DNA of 8,181 bases from Kiritimatiellia bacterium (GTDB taxonomy: Bacteria; Verrucomicrobiota; Kiritimatiellia; JAAZAB01): NCBI GenBank assembly GCA_018400335.1, contig JAGYMT010000054.1, positions 1 to 8,181 on the forward strand. The letters are read 5' to 3'. The position numbers and the translations under genes are program-made. Positions 1 through 5,576 of the stretch are shown in pieces. Numbering within the stretch: the stretch's first letter is position 1; each line of letters opens with the position of its first letter. A model generated the notes under the pieces. It searched no databases and was not told where the DNA came from. It saw only the letters and a list, made by a program, of their open reading frames with translations.

Positions 1-78
1 CGAGGTTGCCCCGAAGTCACCCTACATGCCTTCCGGGATGCCGATCAGCAGCTCATCCGGCCGTCATAATTAGAATTG
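1..78. other. Left-edge flank, unassigned
   Basis: This is the stretch beyond the helicase terminator. Two plus-strand frames are open from the window edge, one ending at TAA 67-69 and the other at TAG 71-73. Either could be the last ~22 codons of a plus-strand gene converging on the helicase. Neither peptide is recognisable, and codon third positions do not favour one frame. On the minus strand every frame is interrupted by stops. I see no gene that can be supported. Confidence 0.2.
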
Positions 79-99
79 CTGAGTCCACACTGGACTCAG
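79..99 (-). terminator. Hairpin terminator containing the helicase stop codon
   Basis: This is a perfect inverted repeat: CTGAGTCCA (79-87), loop CAC (88-90), TGGACTCAG (91-99). It forms a 9-bp stem with a 3-nt loop. Read on the minus strand it is followed by AATTCTAATTATG, a U-rich but interrupted tail. It sits at the end of the helicase gene, and the TGA stop codon (complement of 96-98) lies inside the stem. A terminating ribosome would therefore cover the hairpin. The plus-strand side has no T-run, so termination from the left is less likely. Confidence 0.6.
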
Positions 100-1637
100 A
101 CCTCCTTCAACTCCAATATCCGGTCAACCCGGAATACGCGATCTTCCCCGCGCTCGTGGCAATAACCGGAAACGCCGAGAAAAGTCTTGCCGTTATAGAT
201 CATCGGTCCGACCTCCTCGGGCTCAAACCTGCGTCTTGACTTCACATCGCTCGCCTTCAGGTAGACAATTTCCATTTGCCCCTTTTTCTCAATCACGGAG
301 GCTATGAGCTTCACCTTATCCTCCGTGGAAATCTTCTCCGCGGACCGGGCATACTGGAAGCTGGTGAGGTATTTCGGCACGCGCCAGTCGGTGATTATGT
401 GCCGTTTCTCGATTCGCTTTTTCAGGATGAGCCCTTCGAGACCGGTGCAGCGGCTGAGCGCAACGTAGACCTGGCCCGCGGCAAAGGCGCCGGTGACGTC
501 CACTATCAGCCTGGGAAAGGTCTTGCCCTGGCTCTTGTGAATGGTCAGCGCCCAGGCCAGCCGAACGGGGAACTGCGTGAAGCTTCCGATGGTTTCGGTG
601 TTGATTGATTTCGTGCTGTCATCGTAGATGTACCTGTTCAGGTTCCACTTATACGGTTCGACATGGGCAATCCCGCCGTCCATTGTCCGAACCTCGATTA
701 TTCCGGCGTCGGGGTCTATATCGTTCACGATTCCCATGGTCCCGTTGACCCACTGGCCTTCGGAATCGTTGTTGAGAAACATCACCTGCGCGCCCGGCTT
801 GACGTTCAGCACATCGCTGCCTGGCATGTCGTTCTTCTTCAAGTCTCCATCAATGACAGCTCGGAAGACGTGTCCGCGCCCGGGCAGCCTGTTCAAGAAT
901 GATTCATTTATCTGCTGTGCCGTCGAGTTCCGCGACGTGAGCGTCACGTAAAACTCATCGGGATCGGGAATGAAGTCGGGATCGAAGCGCTTGTTCAGTT
1001 CGTGAACCAGGCGGTCGTCCAGGGTGTTGTTCCTGATGCCGTTCAGGATTTCGATGCACAAATCGTCGTGCTGACGGTAGATGGTCTCTAGCTCGATCAG
1101 CTCCAGCCTGGTGTTCTTCATCACGTTGGCTGAATAGAAATAGGATGTCTCATACTTGTCCGTGAACGCCATCCGTTCCGAGCTCTTCACCACCGGCGGC
1201 AGCTGGTACAGGTCTCCGAAGAAGGCGACCTGCTTGCCCCCGAACGGTTTTTTCGACTTCGTGCACAGCCGCATGGCCTTGTCAATGCAGTCCAGAAGGT
1301 CGGCCCTGACCATGGAAATCTCGTCAATGATCAGAATATCGAGCTCTTTGATCAGCTTGCCGAGGCCGGCGGGGAACTTGCTCCTGACCTTGTCGTAGGT
1401 GATGTCGGTTCCGAACCGGAAGAAGGAATGGATGGTCTGACCGCGCACATTCAGGGCGGCCACGCCGGTGGGCGCGAGGACGACGTTGCGCTTGTTCGTG
1501 TTGGACCTGAAGTAATCGAGGAGCGTGGTCTTCCCCGTGCCGGCCTTGCCGGTGACGAAGACGTTGCTGTCGGTTTCCTCCAGAAGATCAAGCGCCGCCT
1601 TGAATTGCGGATTGAAATCAATTTCGCTTTGGGCCAT
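96..1637 (-). CDS. Pif1-family (SF1B) DNA helicase with C-terminal WYL domain
   Basis: This is a predicted ATP-dependent 5'-3' DNA helicase of the Pif1/RecD-like superfamily 1B, acting in the cytoplasm on replication or repair structures. Visible motifs, in order: Walker A GKAGTGKTT (30-38); motif Ia APTGVAALN with GQTIHSFF (55-73); Walker B IIDEISM (103-109); motif III FFGDLYQLPPV (139-149); a probable motif IV around LTSRNSTAQQIN (233-244); motif V TIHKSQGKTF (365-374); motif VI VYVALSRCTGLEGL (390-403). Residues ~442-513 look like a WYL domain: I-x-Y near 457, RRRFEPEEV, then a GxSGYC strand and the closing FRVDRILEL. Bacterial Pif1-WYL proteins are known; in the Thermotoga elfii enzyme the WYL module is an accessory ssDNA-binding unit. 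The 513-residue length fits a complete gene. The ATG at 1637 is preceded by a weak GCGGAA. It lies 32 nt below a REP-like repeat pair, so it is probably transcribed separately from the C13 gene. The helicase assignment is firm and the WYL call fairly firm. Confidence 0.93.
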   Translation of the reverse strand: MAQSEIDFNPQFKAALDLLEETDSNVFVTGKAGTGKTTLLDYFRSNTNKRNVVLAPTGVAALNVRGQTIHSFFRFGTDITYDKVRSKFPAGLGKLIKELDILIIDEISMVRADLLDCIDKAMRLCTKSKKPFGGKQVAFFGDLYQLPPVVKSSERMAFTDKYETSYFYSANVMKNTRLELIELETIYRQHDDLCIEILNGIRNNTLDDRLVHELNKRFDPDFIPDPDEFYVTLTSRNSTAQQINESFLNRLPGRGHVFRAVIDGDLKKNDMPGSDVLNVKPGAQVMFLNNDSEGQWVNGTMGIVNDIDPDAGIIEVRTMDGGIAHVEPYKWNLNRYIYDDSTKSINTETIGSFTQFPVRLAWALTIHKSQGKTFPRLIVDVTGAFAAGQVYVALSRCTGLEGLILKKRIEKRHIITDWRVPKYLTSFQYARSAEKISTEDKVKLIASVIEKKGQMEIVYLKASDVKSRRRFEPEEVGPMIYNGKTFLGVSGYCHERGEDRVFRVDRILELKEV

Positions 1638-1669
1638 GATAAAATTTCCGCAAGACCATACTTCTATTT

Positions 1670-1765
1670 ATCTCCCGCAGAGGCGCGGAGGCGCAGAGAT
1701 CGAAATGATTCAATCTTGTCATCTTATTCATAAGCGCTTTATACCTCTGCGCCTCTGCGGGAGAT
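1670..1765. repeat. REP-like inverted repeat pair (BIME-like)
   Basis: Two copies of a 22-bp sequence face each other: ATCTCCCGCAGAGGCGCGGA followed by GG at 1670-1691, and its reverse complement at 1744-1765. They match at 21 of 22 positions and are separated by 52 nt. The left copy continues with the same purine-rich theme (GCGCAGAGAT, to 1700). This CGCAGAGGCGCAGAG motif is a familiar dispersed intergenic repeat of environmental genomes; it also creates spurious peptides of the type LCASAPLR. It lies between the C13 peptidase stop and the helicase start. In minus-strand RNA the arms can pair into a long hairpin, which could terminate transcription or protect the upstream mRNA 3' end. No transposase is present in the window. 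Confidence 0.75.
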
Positions 1766-1812
1766 GATTTCCATTTCCTGTGAGATGGTAGAGATATTTG
1801 TTTGAAAAGCAA

Positions 1813-4494
1813 CTATCTTCCCGCTGGTTGAAGGCCGTCCGCGCCCCAGTTCTCGCCGTAGAAGATGATGGCGCCGTCCATTCCCCTGGCGAACCAGAGA
1901 CCGTCGTTGTAGACGACGAGATCGGCGATCCCGTCCCCGTTGTAATCGCCGGATACTGCCGTGAACCCGGGTCCGCCCCAGCGTTCGCCCCAGAGCAGCA
2001 GTGTTCCGTCAACTCCAAGTATGAACCAGCTTCCGCTCGCCTCGTGGTAGACGGCGAGGTCAGTCGTACCGTCCCCGTCGTAATCGCCCGGAACGGGAGT
2101 GAATTCGTCGCCGCCCCACGAAAGTCCCGCGAGCAGGATCTCTTCGCCTTCGGCCGTCATGATGTGCCAGTAACCGTCCATGTAGACCGCGAGATCCGTG
2201 CGCCCGCTCTTGTTGTAGTCGCCCGCCGCCGGCTTGAACCCCGGCCCGCCCCACTGCCGGCCCCAGATTAGAAGGAGCCCGGCCACCGTTCTGCTGTACC
2301 AGTATCCGGTGGCTTCATGATAAACCGTAAGATCGGTTATCCCGTCCCCGTCATAGTCGCCCGTGACGGGACTGAACTCGGCGCCCCCGAAAGCTTCTCC
2401 GTTGATTATGGGGGTTCCGTCAAGCGCCTGTGCGTACCAGTATCCATTATAATATACGGCGAAGTCCGCGCGGCCATCCCCGTCGTAGTCGCCTGGGACC
2501 GGTTCGAACCCGGGTCCGCCGAATGCAGCGTCCCACGCGATCACGCCTGATGTCGGCGACCACACATACCAGCGGCCGGTCAGCGGATCATACACCGCGA
2601 GGTCCGAAAAACCTTCCCCTCCGAAGTCCGACTGGGTCTGGCCGACGATATACTCGCCCGTGAAAGTTGTAGTCTCGTTGTCCTTCACATCCATTGTGCG
2701 GGTGGCGGGCCTGCGGAAGCCGGGCATATATCCAAAGGAAACGGTGTAAGAACCCGTTGGCGCCGCGGCGAGGGCGAGGCTGCCCGTTCCGTTCACGGCG
2801 CCGGTGTAGTCATCCGGTCCGCTGAGCGACCACTCGCCGTCCTCCCTGTTGAGGTTTATGGCAAGGCCGCCGTGGCCGGGAAGCCAGCCCGTGACCTGGA
2901 TCGTGTTGGTGACCGCCGGCGCCGCGTTCCAGTTATTGTCCCCGGCCTGGCCGGCAACGACGTTCACCGAGCCGGTTCCCGTGAACGTTAGAATCGAGCC
3001 GCGCGAGATCACGCCCGGGGGCGACGCGGTGAAGACCACCTCAAGCCCCGATGACGCCGTTGCCGACAGGGAGACGGATGCTCTCACATCCTGATCGTCT
3101 ATTGCCGGGAAGCTTATTGACTGGTCGGCCTTGTTCACGGTGAGCGTCACTATTATGGCCTTCGGACTGTTGAGCGCGTTTGTCGAGGTTAGAATGTTGG
3201 TTGCAATATAGAGCCCGGCATCGAGTCCGCCCGCATTTGCCGTCATGGCAACTTGCTGTGTCGTGCCGCTGACAATGGCGCCCGCGGCCGGCTGAATGTT
3301 CAGCCAGCCTGTTCCGCCGGGGGAATAGGTTGTGTCGCTGGAGTAGCTGAAATCTATCGGATTCGCGCTCCACATGGAGAAGGCGCCCGGCGCGGGGTTC
3401 GGTCCTGCGTAGTTTGCGGCAAAAGTCAGAGACGTGACGTTCAGCCCGATGGAACCGCGGGGCAGGGGCTGATTCGTGCCGAGGTGCGCCATGAACACCA
3501 TGTTTCCGAAATTGGTCGGCGATTCGGAATATTGAGGGCGATCCTGGTATTCCTCGCTGTAGTACCAGCGGTTCGAGTAGGCGTAGTCCGATGCTTCCTT
3601 GAACGAAACGTAGCCGTCGAAATTCACGTCCGCGCCGGCGCAGACCTCGCCGTCCACCCACGGCATGGTGTCAGAGCCGGGAAAATAGCCGCGCACGGCA
3701 GCCGTCCAATAGTAGACGTACTGGTCGTAGTAGGGCATTGTGTCGCCGGCCCATGAGACGTCGTCGAAAGGAGCGGCGGTCGCGATCACGCGGTTGGACT
3801 GATTGAGGTCGTCAATGAATCCGCCGCTGTGGCACTGTTCCATTATGAACATAATCGGGCAAGGAAGATTGGTAGTCATCGCCTTGAGATCGTAGTCATG
3901 CAGCTCCTCCATGTTCCAAAGGTTGATGTAGACCTGCGAGCCCGAAGCCTGGCTCCCGTGGTCGGTGGTGAATACAACGAGCTGATCGTTCGTGGTCAGG
4001 ATGGCGGCAAGCTGGCTGAACACGTTGGAAATGTTGGCGAGGGTTGCGGCGGCATAAGTGTCCTCCAGCCCGTCGCCATCGAAATCAGCTTCCGGGCGGG
4101 CTTCCAGTCCGGTCGCGGTCAGGAAGAGCGGGCGCCGGTCATCTGGCCGTATGTGCGCCGCGAAATTCAGCGCCGCGCCGGTGTGCTGAAAGGAGAGCGC
4201 GCACGCAGCGTTGTCCGGGCTGCCATGGAAGACCATGTTCGTGATCTCAGTCGGCTCGTAAGCCGTAATCGTGTGTTTTGAGAGGAGTTCGATTGTCGCG
4301 GATTGCATATCCTGCCGGAGCGCTTCATCAATCGGCTGCGATTCGCCCTCCGTTTCTGCCGCTATTATGGCCTGTGACCATTCGGGCAGGGCCTCGGGAA
4401 AAGAGGATGCCAGCGCGGCGAAGGGGAAAAACAAAAAAGCCGTCAGCAGGAAAATCGCGGCGGCGGCGAACGGATTATGACGATTAGTGATCAT
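1813..4494 (-). CDS. Secreted C13-family (legumain-like) peptidase with BACON/Ig-like, PEGA-like and FG-GAP-like modules
   Basis: This is a predicted exported cysteine peptidase of clan CD. Residues 1-29 form a signal peptide: basic start, long hydrophobic core, ALA|SS cleavage site. The catalytic domain spans about 30-340. The clan CD His is in FTTDHGSQ (H179) and the nucleophile in EQCHSGGF (C221), each after a hydrophobic strand. Two acidic calcium-type loops lie within it: DFDGDGLED (137-145) and an EF-hand/dockerin-like DVNFDGYVSFKE (289-300). Then come a BACON-like Ig domain (~349-453), an MBG-like Ig domain (~456-535) and a PEGA-like domain (~540-615). Six FG-GAP/VCBS-like repeats (~620-893) end the protein. 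No sortase, PEP-CTERM or type IX sorting tail is seen; it ends right after the last repeat. The ATG overlaps the upstream UroD-like stop, suggesting translational coupling. C13 membership rests on the DHG and QCHSGG motifs. Substrate is unknown; adhesion or glycan binding by the repeats is inference. Confidence 0.85.
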   Translation of the reverse strand: MITNRHNPFAAAAIFLLTAFLFFPFAALASSFPEALPEWSQAIIAAETEGESQPIDEALRQDMQSATIELLSKHTITAYEPTEITNMVFHGSPDNAACALSFQHTGAALNFAAHIRPDDRRPLFLTATGLEARPEADFDGDGLEDTYAAATLANISNVFSQLAAILTTNDQLVVFTTDHGSQASGSQVYINLWNMEELHDYDLKAMTTNLPCPIMFIMEQCHSGGFIDDLNQSNRVIATAAPFDDVSWAGDTMPYYDQYVYYWTAAVRGYFPGSDTMPWVDGEVCAGADVNFDGYVSFKEASDYAYSNRWYYSEEYQDRPQYSESPTNFGNMVFMAHLGTNQPLPRGSIGLNVTSLTFAANYAGPNPAPGAFSMWSANPIDFSYSSDTTYSPGGTGWLNIQPAAGAIVSGTTQQVAMTANAGGLDAGLYIATNILTSTNALNSPKAIIVTLTVNKADQSISFPAIDDQDVRASVSLSATASSGLEVVFTASPPGVISRGSILTFTGTGSVNVVAGQAGDNNWNAAPAVTNTIQVTGWLPGHGGLAINLNREDGEWSLSGPDDYTGAVNGTGSLALAAAPTGSYTVSFGYMPGFRRPATRTMDVKDNETTTFTGEYIVGQTQSDFGGEGFSDLAVYDPLTGRWYVWSPTSGVIAWDAAFGGPGFEPVPGDYDGDGRADFAVYYNGYWYAQALDGTPIINGEAFGGAEFSPVTGDYDGDGITDLTVYHEATGYWYSRTVAGLLLIWGRQWGGPGFKPAAGDYNKSGRTDLAVYMDGYWHIMTAEGEEILLAGLSWGGDEFTPVPGDYDGDGTTDLAVYHEASGSWFILGVDGTLLLWGERWGGPGFTAVSGDYNGDGIADLVVYNDGLWFARGMDGAIIFYGENWGADGLQPAGR
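1816..2637 (-). repeat. Six tandem FG-GAP-like coding repeats (~135 bp each)
   Basis: The 3' third of the C13 peptidase gene encodes six units of 44-49 residues. Each is built as DYDGDG-x-x-DLAVY, then W, then a GGPGF-type turn, then PVPG or a similar closing. Units start near residues 620, 669, 713, 759, 804 and 850. Units 2, 3 and 5 keep the full DxDxDG calcium loop, and unit 6 has the close variant DYNGDG. Unit 1 (DFGGEGFSD) and unit 4 (DYNKSGRTD) are degenerate. Odd units carry a two-residue-longer turn (YDPLTGRW, YHEATGYW, YHEASGSW); even units have the shorter one (YYNGYW, YMDGYW, YNDGLW). The array therefore looks like three copies of a ~90-residue dimer. Such repeats usually fold as beta-propeller blades. 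Confidence 0.85.
4491..4494 (-). promoter_or_regulatory. ATGA start/stop overlap coupling UroD-like gene to C13 peptidase
   Basis: The plus strand reads TCAT at 4491-4494, which is ATGA on the minus strand. The ATG (4494-4492) opens the C13 peptidase and the TGA (4493-4491) closes the UroD-like gene. The nearest purine-rich stretch, GGAAGAAGG, lies about 14 nt upstream of the ATG, rather far for efficient independent initiation. Reinitiation by the ribosome finishing the UroD-like ORF is the likely mechanism. Confidence 0.7.
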
Positions 4495-5513
4495 GCAGAG
4501 TGCTTTGTGCCTTCTTCCTTCAGTTTGCCGTCAACTTCGAATGTTCTCGTCTCCTCGATCATCGCGCGGATATTGTCAATCGGTGTATCCTGCGGGAGAT
4601 CGCAACCGGAGCTGATAACGAGGTTCGGTATGTCCCGCGTCTTATCCAGGAATTCGCGGGTCACCTGCCGGACCTGTTCGGGCGTTTGGTTTCGCAGCAC
4701 CCTCACGGGATCAATATTGCCTATCAGCGTGCAGCCCTTTCTTATCTTCGGGACGATCGCGTTGAAATCCACCATTGAGTCGAGGCTAAGTCCGTCAACC
4801 CCCGTCCGGCTCATTGCGTGAACGAGGTGGCTGGTGTCGCCGCAGATGTGGAGGACCGTTATGCCGTTGAGCTGTCCCACTATTTTCGAGATGTGCGAAC
4901 CGGAAAATTCATTGAACTGGTCCGGGGACAGCATCACGGCGGTCGGCTCGAGTATTGCAATCAGATCGGCGCCGCTATCGAACAGCGCCGAGGCGTAGCG
5001 ATGTATCACGCGTGTGCTGAAATCGAGAACGTCGTGCACCAGGTCCGGATTCTCGATTGTCGCCATGGCGGTATCTGAAGCGCCCATCAGCAGGCCGGCC
5101 AGAGTGAACGGTCCTATGCAATACGCGCATTTCATGCAGGTGAAGTTTTTCGCCATCCATTCCATGGTTTTCAGGTACATTAGAATGCGCGCATCCTTGA
5201 GGATGTCGAGCGACATGAACTGCGTGAGATCCTCGGACGTTTTGACCATATGCTGCTCAACGGTTGGCGAATCCTCCAGCCCGTAGCGGACGGGCACGCC
5301 CAGCGCGCCGGCCTCGACCGACAAATCCATCATGAAGAAAATGCCGTCCGGCTCAAGCGTATTCATCAGCTCGAACAGAGACCAGCAGTGAACGCCCCAA
5401 TTGAAGGCATTCTGCTTCAAGGTGGTTTGTGTCAGCTTCGAGCCTGGATAACCCATCAACGGTATGCAGAGGCGCCTCTTCGTCTGCAGCACCAATCGTT
5501 CAAGTCTGCCCAT
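4491..5513 (-). CDS. UroD-family protein, MtaA/CmuA-type methyltransferase-like
   Basis: This 340-residue protein of the uroporphyrinogen decarboxylase superfamily resembles the corrinoid-dependent methyltransferase branch more than HemE. The signature is the zinc ligand set His-X-Cys...Cys: LHICGDT (H222, C224) and SSGCDLPQDTP (C304). In MtaA/MtbA this site binds the thiol methyl acceptor. Other family landmarks are ILEPTAV (187-193) and the GNIDP loop (265-269). The N-terminal Arg-rich motif that HemE uses to hold the porphyrin carboxylates is absent, which argues against heme synthesis. No signal peptide is seen, so it should be cytoplasmic. I chose the ATG at 5513 over an in-frame TTG at 5549 because AGGAG sits 9 nt upstream. 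It follows the lyase gene by 63 nt and overlaps the C13 gene by 4 nt. No corrinoid protein or substrate-specific methyltransferase is nearby. The methyl donor and acceptor are unknown. Confidence 0.85.
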   Translation of the reverse strand: MGRLERLVLQTKRRLCIPLMGYPGSKLTQTTLKQNAFNWGVHCWSLFELMNTLEPDGIFFMMDLSVEAGALGVPVRYGLEDSPTVEQHMVKTSEDLTQFMSLDILKDARILMYLKTMEWMAKNFTCMKCAYCIGPFTLAGLLMGASDTAMATIENPDLVHDVLDFSTRVIHRYASALFDSGADLIAILEPTAVMLSPDQFNEFSGSHISKIVGQLNGITVLHICGDTSHLVHAMSRTGVDGLSLDSMVDFNAIVPKIRKGCTLIGNIDPVRVLRNQTPEQVRQVTREFLDKTRDIPNLVISSGCDLPQDTPIDNIRAMIEETRTFEVDGKLKEEGTKHSA

Positions 5514-5522
5514 GGGCGTGTT

Positions 5523-5527
5523 CTCCT
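5523..5527 (-). promoter_or_regulatory. Ribosome binding site deciding the UroD-like start
   Basis: AGGAG on the minus strand (CTCCT on the plus strand) lies 9 nt before the ATG at 5513. The in-frame TTG at 5549 lies upstream of this site and has no comparable motif. The site therefore fixes the start at 5513 and gives a 340-residue product. Confidence 0.75.
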
Positions 5528-5552
5528 GTTGAATCAATATGTAAAGCAAGCC

Positions 5553-5572
5553 TCTGTCGGCAAATTGACAGA
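5553..5572 (-). repeat. Small intercistronic inverted repeat
   Basis: TCTGTC (5553-5558) and GACAGA (5567-5572) form a perfect 6-bp inverted repeat with an 8-nt loop. It lies in the 63-nt gap between the lyase stop and the UroD-like start. On the minus strand no T-run follows, so it is unlikely to be a full terminator. It might tune the transcript level of the two downstream genes, or it may be chance. Confidence 0.3.
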
Positions 5573-5576
5573 AAAC

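Noticed and set aside
1618..1812. 64-codon minus-strand frame across the C13-helicase spacer
   Set aside because: It is the translation of the REP-like repeat (LCASAPLR-type peptide) and runs into the helicase start in another frame; not a gene.
1813..2637. Possible CRISPR array suggested by regular ~135-bp periodicity
   Set aside because: The period is far too long, and the units are in-frame degenerate protein repeats of the FG-GAP type with no constant repeat/variable spacer structure.
4491..5513. HemE (uroporphyrinogen decarboxylase for heme synthesis)
   Set aside because: The conserved N-terminal Arg-containing porphyrin-binding motif is missing, and an MtaA-type His-X-Cys...Cys set is present instead.
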